From: Sternotherus odoratus
Taxonomy: Eukaryota; Chordata; Testudines; Kinosternidae
Direction: 5' to 3'
Assembly: GCA_032164245.1 (NCBI GenBank)
Contig: JAVMKO010000001.1
Coordinates: forward strand, 251,667,644-251,731,643
Length of the DNA stretch: 64,000 bases
The notes beneath the pieces are model-generated. The model made no database searches, was not told the origin of the DNA, and saw nothing but the letters and a program-made list of their open reading frames with translations. The position numbers were made by a program, and so were the translations under genes. Below, in pieces: positions 11,851 to 22,942 of this stretch. Numbering within the stretch: the stretch's first letter is position 1; each line of letters begins with the position of its first letter.

Positions 11851-12282
11851 AGCACTACTTGGATATAAATCTGAATATTTTAGATTTACACTAGTGAACG
11901 TGAGAGAAGAATTTGGTCTCTGCTTTAGTAATGACTGAGAACTGTAGGGTGATCTGTTTCTGTTCGCTGATGGGAAAATGAGAACATCATGCTCAGTGAG
12001 CAGGGATGATTCTCTTTATACCTGGCCAATAAGGATTGCTGACGGAAGAGCAACTGCTGTTAATAGTCAGCTCTCTTTGGATATTTGTATAACTGGGTTT
12101 TATCCAGTGATCACAGGATGCTTTAGAAACATTAATTAATTCTCACAAAATCCTTGCTTATTTGCTCAAACAGCTCGTGGGCCTGATCCAAAGTCAAAGT
12201 CAATGGGAGTCTTTGCACAGGGTCACTCAGCAAATCAGAAGATAAAACCGAAAAGTCCCAACACCCTGATCTTTCCAGAAGA

Positions 12283-12412
12283 TCCGACAAAGTGGGTATT
12301 AGCCCACGAAAGCTTATGCTTCAATAACTTAGTTAGGCTTTAAGGTGCCACAGGACTCTTTGTCACTTCTGCAATTCCAGACTAACATGGCTACCTCTTT
12401 GATTCTTTTTCT
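12283..12412 (+). mobile_element. PLE 3' terminal fragment with hammerhead-like core
   Basis: About 130 bp of Penelope-like 3' end without coding sequence. It reads from a degraded catalytic box (CCGACAA), through stem GTGGG, loop TATTAG, stem CCCAC, GAAA and GCTTATGCTTC, to the terminus CCAGACTAACATGGCTACC. Compared with a hammerhead consensus (CUGANGA, stem II, GAAA, stem III) two box positions are changed, so this copy should be inactive. No clear target duplication was found. Confidence 0.7.
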
Positions 12413-12429
12413 ATACTGCCATTTTGGCA

Positions 12430-13565
12430 GTAGATGTGATTTTGCTTAATTTTTAATAACGCTTTTGACACAGTCCCATATGACATTTTCATACACAAAC
12501 TAGAGAAACGTGATCTAGATGAAATTACGATAAGGTGGATGCTCACCTGGTTGAAAGAGTGTACTCAAAGAGTAGTTATTATGGTTCACTGTCAGACTGG
12601 GAGGATATATCTAGTGAGGTCCCACAGGGGTCTCTTCTAGCTCTGGTACTATTCCACATTTTCATTAGTGACTCATATAATGAAGTGGAAAAATATGCAA
12701 ATGACACCAAGCCGGGAGAGGTTGCAAGCACTGGGGAGGTCCTAATTAGAATTCAAAATGACTTTGGCAAATTGGAGAATTGATCTGAAACCAACAAGAT
12801 GAAATTCAGTAAAGACAAGTGAAATATAATAGATAATGCTTTCTGGGCTATGTACTACACTTAGGAAAGAAAAGTCAAATACACAAATACAAAATGGGAA
12901 ATAACTGGCCAGGCACAACTACCATTGAAAAGGATCTGGAGTCATAGTTGATCACAAACTGAACATGAGCCAAAATGTGATGTGGTTACCAAAAAGGCTA
13001 ATATCAATCTAGGGCACATTAACAGGGTGTTAGTAATTGTCCTGCTCTCCTCAGCATTGGTGAGGCCTCCACTGGAGTACTGTGTCCAGTTTGTGGCACT
13101 GCACTTTAAGAAAGATGTGGAGAAATTGGAGACTGTCTAGAGGACAGCAACAAAAATAACAAGTCATTTAAAAAACCTGACCTATGAGGACATGTTAAAA
13201 TAAAACTGAGCATGTTAAGTTTTGAGAAAAGACTGAGGGAGGACCTTATATGTTTTAAATATGTGCAGGATTGTTATAAAGAGGATGGCGATCATTGTTC
13301 TCCATGTCACTACTGGTAGGACAAGAAATAATAGGCTTTAATCTGCAGCAAAGGCAGATTTAGGTTAGATATTAGGAAAATCTTTCTAACTACAAGGATA
13401 GTTAGGTACTGGACTAGGATACCAAGGAACGTTGTGGAATCCCTGTCACTAGAACATGTCAGACAAACACCCGCCAGGGACATGTAGGTTTATTTGCTCC
13501 AATCCCAGTGCAGGAAGCTGGACTTGATGACTTCTCAAAGTCACTTGCAGCCCTACATTTCTGAT
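12430..13565 (+). mobile_element. CR1 LINE, 3' half (5'-truncated)
   Basis: Reverse-transcriptase fragments read on the plus strand: an AFDTVP-like start (12460-12485), then SEVPQGS (near 12610), FHIFISD and KYANDTKPG. The catalytic FADD motif of CR1 is here YAND, and the frame stops at 12783, so the copy is dead. Downstream comes thumb and C-terminal coding debris and a 3' UTR ending near 13560 in GGACTTGATGACTTCTCAAAG, the CR1 tail. It lies directly after the PLE fragment. Confidence 0.85.
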
Positions 13566-14295
13566 TTTTTGTGAAAATTCAGGTTGAGTGACAGCCCAGT
13601 GCACCTGGATAAGCTGGAATTTTACAAATAGTGCAGGTGAGAAGCAGACACTGTTCCTTTTATGGACACAAATGACTTGTTTCCTTCATTGCTTGAACTT
13701 TTGTGCTGAATTACAAAAGGCTTAGCAGATGCTCGCTCCCATATTTCAATGTGCCCGTTCAAGCAGATAGCGTTCTCTTTGAATTAGACCCCCGTGCCCT
13801 CCCCAACTCCTGCACACCTCATCTATGACACAAATCACATGTTAGTTATATATTTCTTCGCAGTTTATCAATGATTTCTAGTTCTAAAGTCCACAATGTC
13901 TGAATTTTCTCCCTCATAGAGTTTTGATGTTCATTCATATAATCTGAGAGCCACACTTTAAATGAAGTATCTCAAGTAAGGAATTGATTAAATGTAACCA
14001 ATTTGCTGCTTGTCCTCCACTCTATTAGCAGTGCTGCAGAATCCTATTGATGTTCCATTTAAAATCAATGCAACATCAGGTGTTCTTGGTACATCCTAGC
14101 TGAAGCAGAATGCACATTCTGAGCTCTAATATGGAACTTGGGACACTCAGCAGCAGTCAAGGAGTTAACAAGTCACTTTTTGTGTTTAATTAAATGCCAT
14201 TTAATTATTCAAACCATATTTATTGAGGTTCAATAGTTACAATATAAAAATGACAGACTTCTAGCAGTTCTTAAACTTCAACAAATATTTATCAC
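13566..14295. other. unique intron sequence
   Basis: Nothing recognised. Confidence 0.55.
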
Positions 14296-14299
14296 AGAC

Positions 14300-15112
14300 C
14301 CTTATCACTGAAGACTCGTTTGCATAGTTTTCCAAAGGATGTGCTGGCATAGTGTATCCTGTCTTTAATTTCTGTGTCAGTGCTGGCTGTTTAGGAAGGT
14401 GGCTATCAAGGGATGGAAAATGGTCCACATTTTGCAGGGGTTCTCCACTGATGGTGATTTGTGGAGTACGAAGAATAGTTTGTGCAGGTGAGGGCTAGTA
14501 GAGTACCTTGATTTTCACGATGTTGAGAGAGAGATCTGGGCTATGAATGGCATCAACAAAAAGGTTTAGGGTACTTTGCAGGTTGGCCTCTGCGTGTGCG
14601 AGAATGACGCCGTCACTGCACACTGAAGATCAGTGATGCCTATTCTCGTGATCTTAGATTTTGTTTGGAGACGTCGGAGATTGAGGAGTTGACCATCCAT
14701 CCGATATTCAATCCCGATTCCATCAGGAAGGCAGTCATGGATGCGAAACAGGATCACAGCAAGGTAAATGGAGAGGGTTGGCGCAATGACACAGCCCTGC
14801 TTGACACCAGTGTGAATGACAAATGGTTCGTTCTCTGAGCTGTTGCACAAAATGGTGGCAGTCATCCCATCCTGGAGTAGTCTGATGGTAGAAATGAATT
14901 TCTGTGGACAGCCAAACCTACACAGCACTTTCCATAGTGCATCACGAATGATAGAGCCAAAGGCCCTGGTTAGATCGTTGAATGCCATGAACAGTTCCTG
15001 CTGTTGCTCTCTGAACTTCTCCTGAATCTCTGTCATGCCATGAAGATCATTTCAGTTCTCCCTGGGATGGCCTGAAGCTACGCTGTGATTTGGGGAGGAG
15101 TTCCTCAGCCGA
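14300..15112 (-). pseudogene. Non-LTR retrotransposon reverse transcriptase fragment with broken catalytic motif
   Basis: On the minus strand, from about 15112 down, the frame reads reverse-transcriptase block sequences: AFNDLTRAFGS, LWKVLCRFGCPQKF, VKQGCVIAPTL and YRMDGQLLNLRRLQTKSK, then LQCAV where the catalytic YADD should be. Shifting the frame by one base at that point restores ILAHAEANLQSTL and ENVDHFPSLDSHLP-type sequence, so a one-base deletion lies inside the active-site codons (about 14618-14628). The wording differs from CR1 and L1; an RTE-like clade is my best guess. The 5' end is truncated, and the 3' end is placed near 14300 only roughly. Non-functional. Confidence 0.8.
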
Positions 15113-15261
15113 GCATTACCCATGAAACCTTTATTTGAACTCCCTGGGCATATGCAATATGAGATAACAGCCTTCAGTTACATGATCACCTTTTTCCAGA
15201 GGACCCCCACGTCACTCAGTGAACAGATTGGATTGTGCTCACTTCATTCTGTTTTCTTCTT

Positions 15262-15872
15262 GTTGTTCAACGTGTGGCCCTTCCGCGAGCCGCCTGAGGT
15301 AAGCGCTGCCTGGAGCCCACACTCCAAACCCATTCCGGCTTCCCAACCCTCAGCCCCCTCCCAACACCCAAACTGCCTCCCAGAGCCCACACCCCATGCC
15401 CCCTCCTGTACCCCAACCTCTGGCCCCAGCCCTGAGCCTCCCCCTGCACCCCAAACCCCTCATCCCCAACCCCACAACAAAGTCTGCACCCCAGCCAGAT
15501 TCCGCAACTCCTCCTACACCTCAACCTCCTGCAGCAGTCCAGAGGCCCCCCCCCCCCATACCCTGAACTTGTCATTTCTGGCCCCACTCCAAAGCCTGCA
15601 CCCACAGTCCACAGCCCATAATGCCTCCCACACACTACCGCCCTGCCCCAGCCCAGAGCCCCCTCCCATACTCCAAACCCCTCATTTCTTGCCACACTAC
15701 GGAGCCCTCACCCTCTCCCACACCCAACTAGGTAAAAATGAGCAAGGGTGGTGGAGAGGGAGCAATGGAGGGAGAGGGGATGGAGTTTGTGGGGGTTGGA
15801 CCTTGGAGAAGGGGTGGGACAGAGATGTTTGGTTTTCTGCAATCAGAACATTGGCAACCCTAAGTGAAGAAA
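15262..15872. repeat. GC-rich dispersed repeat with internal proline-codon tandem pattern
   Basis: The plus strand is C-rich with irregular 40-60 bp blocks containing CAGAGCCC..CCCCTCCC..CCAAACCCCTCAT. The last 100 bases turn G-rich and end in TTGGCAACCCTAA. Open frames of 278 and 142 codons over it are composition artefacts. The mixed strand asymmetry suggests a non-autonomous DNA element, but I found no terminal repeats with a duplication. Confidence 0.6.
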
Positions 15873-16745
15873 AAGTCCTGGTGCCCAGGAAGCCCCTGGT
15901 GCAGTGGGAAGAACGGTGGTTTGGAAGGCCCCAAATGAACCCCGATTTCCTTAGCTGATGCAGGCTGCTTAGGGGACAGAGCTCCTCTTCTAGAGAGAGG
16001 TTATCATTGCTATCAAAAATTGCATAAATGTTCTTTAAAGGGACCTGATCTATTAACTTCGACCCTAGTCTGTGAAATGTGGTACTTATCCTATGTTCTG
16101 CCTGACATTCTCCTTTTCTCTGCTTATATGGGCCCTACCCTATCTTCCCAGCTATACAGAAACCATCTCCTCTAGTTCTCTAATTCTTAGCGCCCATTTA
16201 ACTCAAAAAAGCTTTGCCACCCATTGTTACACACCCACATGTTATTTACACCTAGCACAGAGGAAATAAAGCTCTAAAGTTAACAAGAAGCCTTTTAATT
16301 CTGGGCTTCATTTAATTTCTTTTCTGCTCTTTTTAGTATGCTAATGAGATTTTATAAATCTGTTGGATGAAAGAAAAGTGGGGGTGGGAACCCACAATGT
16401 CAAAAGCAAATTTCCGTAACTGAAATTAAGAAATCCAAAACCAGAGCCCATGTTGGAGATTTATTTGAAATTTTAATGACATGAAATCCTATTAATTTAT
16501 GAATGCATCAGCAGACTCTCTTAAGTACTGTATATTAGTATATTAGTCAGGGGGCTAGTGGAAGGGGTTATTTTCACCACTATCAAATGGTGCTGAGAGG
16601 ACAATTTCAAGCTCATTTTGCTCATCTCATTTTGCAACATCATCAGGCATGCTAACATTTCTAGTGCGGAGACACTGTATATGGGGAGAAAGTGCTATTT
16701 TAAGCCTTGTCAAAGCTAGAGTTTTGCACCATTAGTAACTGAACT
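15873..16745. other. unique intron sequence
   Basis: No gene or recognised repeat. Confidence 0.55.
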
Positions 16746-17520
16746 AGTAGGTTCAAGAATAGCAGCCGTGTTAGTCTGTATTCGTAAAGAAAGCGAGGAA
16801 TACTTGTAGCACCTTAGAGACTAACCAGTTTATTTCAGCATAAGCTTTCGTGGGCTATAGCTCACTTCATCAGAATGGAACAGAAGTAAGATGCATTTAT
16901 ACACACAGAAAGAAAGGGGAGGGGAAAAAAAAGGTTGTACATTAGCATACCAATTCTAAGAGGCTGTTAAATCTGGATGGGCCATTATCAACAGGAGGAA
17001 AAATACCTTTTGAAATGGATTTCTGTGTCAGTTAAATTAACTCAGGAAAAGCAATCAATTACTGTAATGAGAGAACCATTCGCGAGTCCTAGTTAGCCCC
17101 TGGCTAATTGTATCCAATTTGAAAATTAATTCCAGTTCCTCAGTTTCTCGTTGGAGTCTATTTTGGAAGTTTTTCTGTTTCAAAATTGACACCATCAAAT
17201 CTTTAATGGAATGGCCAGGAAGATTGAAGTGTTCTCCTACTGGTTTTTGAATGTTATGATTCCTGATGTCAGATTTGTGTCCATTTATTCTTTTGCGTAG
17301 AGACTGGCCGGTTTGGCCAATGTACATAGCAGAGGGGCATTGCTGGCATATATCACATTGGTCGATGTGCAGGTGAATGAGCCTCTGATGGTGTGGCTGA
17401 TGTGAACCAGTAGGATCACACAGAGGTATGTCCCAACAGTGCTGTGTGTCCACACTACTCATGCAGTTTTTGATGCAGGTTGGCAGTAGTTTTCTTCTGT
17501 ATGTCCATGCTAGCACTGTA
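16746..17520 (-). mobile_element. Penelope-like element 3' part (minus strand), 5'-truncated
   Basis: Read on the minus strand, the element has a GIY-YIG coding end (17516-17055), a 3' UTR with a pyrimidine-rich block, a hammerhead-like core at about 16834-16880, and the terminal sequence CAGACTAACACGGCTGCTA near 16765. The catalytic box CTGATGA is intact here, followed by one extra A, stem GTGAG, loop CTATAG, CCCAC, GAAA and GCTTATGCTG. Stem II has one A-C mismatch, and the base after the cleavage-site U is G, which hammerheads do not cut. The 5' end is lost at about 17520. No flanking duplication was identified. Confidence 0.85.
17055..17516 (-). CDS. PLE GIY-YIG endonuclease fragment
   Basis: A 153-codon open frame is the C-terminal endonuclease of a Penelope-like retroelement. 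Cysteines at 54, 57 and 60 and downstream histidines resemble the zinc-binding part that precedes the nuclease. The YIG of the motif is at 65-67 (MYIGQTGQSLRKRI), with the expected arginines at 74 and 76, H80, and the metal-binding glutamate in GEHF at 95. The frame ends in EWFSHYSN and a natural stop. In a complete element this domain nicks target DNA for reverse transcription. The reverse transcriptase that should precede it is absent, so the copy cannot move by itself. The true protein start is not present; the first Met is simply the first in the frame. Confidence 0.85.
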   Translation of the reverse strand: MLAWTYRRKLLPTCIKNCMSSVDTQHCWDIPLCDPTGSHQPHHQRLIHLHIDQCDICQQCPSAMYIGQTGQSLRKRINGHKSDIRNHNIQKPVGEHFNLPGHSIKDLMVSILKQKNFQNRLQRETEELELIFKLDTISQGLTRTREWFSHYSN

Positions 17521-17649
17521 TCATACTACCTTCCAGTACTTATCCCTCAGTTCCTGGCCCACTTTGCTGGAGTGGGGGCTTCTGGGAAATTTCAGCATGT
17601 CTTCTGGGACCTATGGGGAGCTGTGGTGGAAGAGGTTAAACTATCATTG

Positions 17650-18445
17650 TTCCTCAGTGAAAATCACTAAGTCCCCTGATGACTCTTATAATTTCATCAT
17701 CCTTTTCTGAAAATGGACGCCAGAGTGAATGTTCAGCTCTGTCCTTCCTCAGCAGAAAAGGTGTCTCCTGAAGCTTTTTAAAAGCATTTGTGAGGCAGCC
17801 GAAGAGGCAGTGGGGATGCAGATGAAGGATTTTCTGTCAGCACCCATCTGATTCATGATGGAGCAATGTTCATGCATCTACCACTGCCTGAGTAGACCGC
17901 TCTGTGCTGTACTGGCAGTTGATCTTCAGTGGATAAACTGTGGCTTTTGGGTGTGCACTACAACCACAGGCAGGTGTGACTGAGTCGTTCTTAAGACCTG
18001 AGATGAGCTGGAGAGACTGTGTGACATGAGGATACGGAAAGAAACTATTCTGTGCCTGTGTGGTGAGCTAGCCCTGACACTCCAGTGTCAGTCCATGAGG
18101 AGGAGCTCCCCTACCTGTAGACAACTAATGAAGATTAAGAGAGATGACCAGCCCTGTAGAATCTAGTTGCCCTAGATAGCAATAGATCTGCTGGGTGCTA
18201 GTTTTTGGCAGTGGCCAAACAAGTACCCACTGTGGAAAATTTGCATTTTGCTTTGCAGGAGCATGTGATCGAGGTGGCCATAGTTTCAGAGATCAAAGGG
18301 ATGTACATAGCTGAGGTTCCTGACCTGAAGGAGGCACTGATGGAACCCATGTGCCTACACTAACAGAGAAGGGTACTGTTCAGTGATCATGCAGGCATGC
18401 CTTCATGGCTCACTGTGGAAGGTTCATGGGCATGTACATAGGGCT
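17650..18445 (+). pseudogene. Fossil PIF/Harbinger transposase
   Basis: Weak transposase wording survives in broken frames. The clearest is TDGTHVPTL at 18336-18362, matching the DGTH-P motif around the first catalytic aspartate of Harbinger nucleases. It is followed by a stop, then HAFMAHCGRFMGMYIG, corresponding to the family's QA-VDH-GRF-D-YVG segment. Upstream text to about 17650 is probably the same gene but too decayed for residue-level claims. Several stops and frameshifts make it dead. Terminal repeats were not found. It separates the PLE copy from the CR1 that follows. Confidence 0.6.
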
Positions 18446-18690
18446 GCAGAACTGCCAACTCCAAAAAATCATGAAGGCGGTTTATATATATATATATAAA
18501 TGATGATCAACAGAGGACTCAGGCAATGGTGCTATAAGGAGGACTTTGGGATGTTTCCCATGAATGCCAGAGGACTGTTCTCATGAGACGCACTCCGTCT
18601 GAGAGGGGAGGGCAAGAGATTTCTGAGATATACGTTGGCACAACTGATTAAAAGGGCTTTAAACTAGGAATTAGGGGGAAGACTGTTAGG

Positions 18691-18884
18691 CAGGGCCGAT
18701 GCAAGCACTAGGCGACCTAGGCGGCACTGTGTTTTTTGAGGGCGGTGTTTTACCGCTTTTGGCGGCATTTCGGCGGCAGCTCTCATGGCCGCTGTGCGCT
18801 TCTGGCTGTGTCCGCTGAAATGCTGCCAAAGCGGACGGGGGCCCTGCAAGCAGCTGCCGAAATGCTCCTGCCACCTAGGCCCTG
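18691..18884. mobile_element. hAT MITE, CAGGGCCG family, copy 1 (in CR1)
   Basis: A 194-bp element with ends CAGGGCCGATGCAAGC and, on the right, CACCTAGGCCCTG. It is flanked by the perfect 8-bp duplication CTGTTAGG at 18683-18690 and 18885-18892. GC-rich and non-coding. The same family is seen at 30550-30748. Confidence 0.9.
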
Positions 18885-20795
18885 CTGTTAGGAGATGCTC
18901 ATGTAACCTCCACACCTGTTTCCAATATTGAACCAGAGGAAAATCCAGTGAAAGAGGATACAGCAATGGAGATGGGAAAAACATAGGGTAGGAGAACAGA
19001 CAACAAAAGGACATAGTGCCAAGACTATAACAGTAACAGTCAGGGAAATGATAATGGCACAAAATGACTGTCCCTAGAGGCCAAGTGGAAACAACTAACA
19101 TGTCTATACACCAGTGGAAGGAGCCTGTGTAACAAAATGGAGGAACTAGAACTACTGATCCTGGAAATGAAACCAGATATTCTAGAGATACTAGAAGCAT
19201 GGTGGAATAGTGGTCATGGCTGGAGTTGAAGGGTATGTGCTGGGCAGGAAAGACAAATAAACTAAAGGTGGTGGAGTAGCGTTGTATATTAATGCCTAGG
19301 CTGTAAAGAAATGAAAAGAGGTGGAACAGATAAACCAGAATCTGTTTTGGGTCATTTTCACTTTGGGGAAGAATGGTAACAGAGGCACCACTGGTATAGT
19401 GCTTGGGGTCTGCTACAGACCCCCAAGATCCAGTTTGGATGTGAATAGAATCCTTTTAATTAATATTTCTAATGAAATAAATTCCCATATATAGATTAGA
19501 GGACAAATGCCACTAATAATGGTACAGGCGAAATAGTCTTCAATGCCATAGCTGACAGATTTTTTTCACCATTAGCCACTGAACCAAGAAGAGTTGATGG
19601 CATTTTAGATTAATATTGGTAAGTAGTGAGGACCTCATAGAAGACCTGGGTGTAGAGGACAGCCATCATTCAAGTGATCACAATTTAATTTAGTTTAAAC
19701 TAAATGGAAGGATAAATAAAAAAGGTTTGCAACTAGGATCCTTGATTTCAAAAGGGCAAACAATTTTTTAAAGGGAGGTTGGGGAATTAGTTAGGGAAAT
19801 TGACTGGAGTGAAGAATTCAAGGATCTGAAAGTGGAGAGGCTTGGAATTACATTTATGTCAAAGTTGTAGAAACTATCCAAAGCCGGCATTGTAAGCAAT
19901 GGGAAAATACCCATAGGAAAGGGTTGCAGATCAAACTGGATGAACAAGCATCTCAAATATGTTATTAAAAGAAAGCAGAAAGTCTACAAGGAATGAAAGA
20001 AGGAATGGATCAGCAAGGAAAGCTATCTCAGGGAGGTCAGGAAATAAGGGATAAAGTGAGAACTGCCAAAAGCCAAACAGAGCTGGACCTCACAAAGGAA
20101 ATTAATGTTCTTTAGCTTTATAAATAAAACAAGGAAAGAAGAAGCACTGAACACTGAGGATGAGGTGGAGATTTAAGATAATGTAGATTACATAACCTTT
20201 TCCCTTACAGTCTCACCCTCCAGCCCACACCTCCATGTAAATTTCAAATCCTCTCCCCACATTTCAGTTCCTGGAGAAAAATACTGCAAAGGGTTTAACT
20301 GTCAAAAGCAGTGACGTTCTGTAACAGCCTTCCAAGGGAAGCAGTGGGAGCAGAAAAACCTAACTAGCTTCAAGACTGAACTTGATGAATGTATGGAGCA
20401 AATGATATGGTAGCCCATCTGCATAGGGCACAATGGCATATGGCCCATCTGCATCTGCTATTAGCAAATATCTCCAACAGCTGAAGATGGAACACTAGCT
20501 GGGGAGGGCACTGAGTTACTACACAGAATGAGCCCCACCTTGGAAATAAACCACCTGTGCAGTGTCTAAATGATCACCATGTTTGGAGTTGGGGAGGAAT
20601 TTCCCAAAATCAGATTGTTAGAGACCCTGGGGTTGTTTGTCTGTTTGTCTTCCTCTGCAGCATGGGACATGGATCACTTGTTACTTTGAACTAAAATAAA
20701 TGGTAGATTACCTATACCTGGAAGTCTTTTAAAATGAAGATCTGAGGCCAGAGGTTATGGGCCTATTTCAGGAGTGGATTAGCCAGGTTCTATGG

Positions 20796-21505
20796 CAGAG
20801 CTGGGCAAACTAGAGCCCTCGGGCCACATCTGGCCTGCGGGACCATCCTACCCTGCCCTTGAGCTCCTGCGCTAGCCCCTGGCCCCTCCCCTGATGTCCC
20901 CAGCTCACCGTGCTGCCAGTGCTCTGGGCGGTGGGGCTGAGAGTTTCTGCTGAGCAGTGCGGTGGCGTGGCTGAAGCCAGCCACGCTGCAGCAGTTGCCA
21001 GTCCTGGTAGTCTGAGCAGCATGGTAAGGGAGTGAGGAGCGGGGTCGGGAGGCGGGAAGATAAGGGGCAGGAAGTCCTGAGGACAGTCAGGGGACAGGGA
21101 GCAAGGGGAAATTGGATGGGGTTGAGGTTCTGGGGTGGGAGACAGTCAGGGGATGGGGAACGGGAGGGGTTGGATAGACATGGGAGTCCTGCGAGGCCTG
21201 TCAGGGGGCGGGGGTGTAGATAGAGGTCAGGGCAGTCAGGAAACAGAGAGCAGGTGGGGTTGGATGGGGGTGAGGTCCCGGGGGGGGGGGGTGTTTAGGG
21301 GCGAGGGCAGTCAGGGGACAAGGAGCAGAGGTGGTTGGATGGGTTGGGAGTTTTGAGGGGGGCAGTCAGGGGGCAGGAAGGAGGAGGGAGCAAATATGGA
21401 GTAGAAGCCAGGCTGTTTGGGGAGGCACAGCCTTCCCTACCGGGCCCTCCATACAGTTTCGGAACCCCAATGTGACCCTCGAGCCAAAAAGTTTGCCCAC
21501 CTCTG
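20796..21505. mobile_element. Non-autonomous hAT, GGGCAAAC family, copy 2 (in CR1 3' UTR)
   Basis: The ends are CAGAGCTGGGCAAAC and, on the complement, CAGAGGTGGGCAAAC. The 8-bp duplication TTCTATGG is perfect at 20788-20795 and 21506-21513. The 710-bp interior is G-rich on the plus strand with repeated GTCAGGGGACAGGGAGC-like blocks, as in copy 1. No transposase. Confidence 0.92.
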
Positions 21506-21542
21506 TTCTATGGCCTATGATGTGCAGGAGGTCAGACTAGAT

Positions 21543-21913
21543 CAGGGGTCTCCAAACTTTATGAGACGAGGGCCATATTAGATTTTTGAAGGGGCTTCGC
21601 GGGCCGAAGCAACTGTGAAAAAATTCAATATATGCAAATATATGCAAAATCCCCCCCTTTGCTCCTCTGGCCGCTGCTGCAACACCCCCACCCCCCACCC
21701 CTTTGCTTCTCCGACCGCTGCTGCATCCTCCCCTTTTCTATTCTGGCCACTGCCTCAGGGGCACTCACCCCTCCGCCCATGGGGCCGCTGGCACCAGCTC
21801 ATGGGGAGGGGGAGCATCGGCAGCTACTCCACTTGCCTGCTCAGCTGGGGGGGCCGGACAAATCAAAGCCAGGAGCCGGATCCGGCCCCCGGGCCATAGT
21901 TTGGAGACCCCTG
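21543..21913. mobile_element. Non-autonomous hAT, GGTCTCCAAAC family (in CR1 3' UTR)
   Basis: The ends are perfect 15-bp inverted repeats, CAGGGGTCTCCAAAC and GTTTGGAGACCCCTG. The 8-bp duplication GACTAGAT is perfect at 21535-21542 and 21914-21921. The 371-bp interior is C-rich and non-coding. It sits 37 bp from the previous hAT, in the same CR1 tail. Confidence 0.93.
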
Positions 21914-21968
21914 GACTAGATTATCAGAATGGTCCCTCTGGCCTTATAATCTTTGAGTCTATGAATCT

Positions 21969-22942
21969 ACAGACTATATATGCTGCTTTATTTCCATGAG
22001 TCAATTATATTGTGGGGTTTGCGGACAGTCTTTTGATTTTTGAATTCTCTCTTCCCATCCCCAGTGTGTGTGTGACAGTGTGTTGCCAATGTTCCCAAAT
22101 GTATTAAGGTGACCCTTTTTGGCCCTCCACTGCTGCTGTTCTCACCCCCACATCTGCCTGTCTCCCTTCACAGCATTAATTCTGCTCCCCAAGCCTTAAA
22201 TCAATCTTGTCCTCCAGCTCTCCATCCATTCTGCCCCCACATCGCCTCTTCCAGCCCCACCTCCGCCCCTCCTGCAGCTCCTGGGACTCTTCACCTCCCC
22301 TCCCCCCCCCCCCAGGCCCAAGGTGAGGGAGTGGAGTTGCAGAGGGTTCCCCTTCCTTCCCTTCTGGGTTGGAGGCTGATGCTGTTTCCATCCCCACTGT
22401 AATTCTGGGGGACTCTGCAGACTTTCCTTTCCCCCGGCCCGTGACACCTTTTTATAACTAACTACACAAATGTGGAGAGATGCAGGTTCAGCTACGCATG
22501 CAGTAGGTGCAGGATGGTGATGGAATGTGCATTCAAGAGCTTGCATTAGATAGTGAAGGCAACAGACATCATTGACTGCATAACATGAAAGCAGAGGAGA
22601 AATGGTCCAGGGAGTGCCAAGGCAGCCTGGCTGACATCAGCCTAGGCACAGCTGGACAATGGTTTACCTGAAACGGGTTAGTGCAGTCAATGTCCTGCAC
22701 AAATCGGAAGTATTCTATGCACACATTTTCATACTGATGATGGATTGGGCATAGGCGAGTGGAGTGAATATAACCTTTAGTATAGGTCATTTTATGCTGT
22801 CATGCTGCTATTTATGCATTAAGATATCCTTTATTTATCCTCGTCCCTTTGGACTCGATTGAGACTTTATGTCTTGTCCCACATAAGGGGTGATGTATAG
22901 CGAGCCTATCCCAGCAGCAGTGCAAGGAAAGAATTGTGACTC
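21969..22942. other. unique sequence with pyrimidine-rich tract
   Basis: A C-rich stretch at about 22120-22330, with a poly-C run near 22303-22314, gives long overlapping frames on both strands that I treat as artefacts. Nothing else recognised. Confidence 0.5.

Larger units (their letters stand above)
18575..21968 (+). mobile_element. CR1 LINE carrying three hAT insertions
   Basis: A plus-strand CR1 runs from upstream-region sequence near 18575 (GGGCTTTAAACTAGG) through endonuclease debris (19130-19700; MKPDILEILEAWWN, then LGVCYRPPR-like wording in a shifted frame) and pre-RT sequence to about 20110. Most of the reverse transcriptase is deleted between about 20110 and 20290. The C-terminal coding end (CNSLPREAVGAEK-like) and a long 3' UTR then lead to the CR1 terminus AATCTTTGAGTCTATGAATC at about 21948-21967. 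hAT elements at 18691-18884, 20796-21505 and 21543-21913 interrupt it; removing each with one duplication restores continuous CR1. Not coding. Confidence 0.82.

Noticed and set aside
15122..15958. 278-codon Pro/Ser-rich open frame
   Set aside because: It lies across a C-rich dispersed repeat with tandem-like blocks; the opposite strand is open too. Composition artefact.
18664..19200. 178-codon minus-strand frame
   Set aside because: It spans a hAT MITE and antisense CR1 sequence; no family resemblance.
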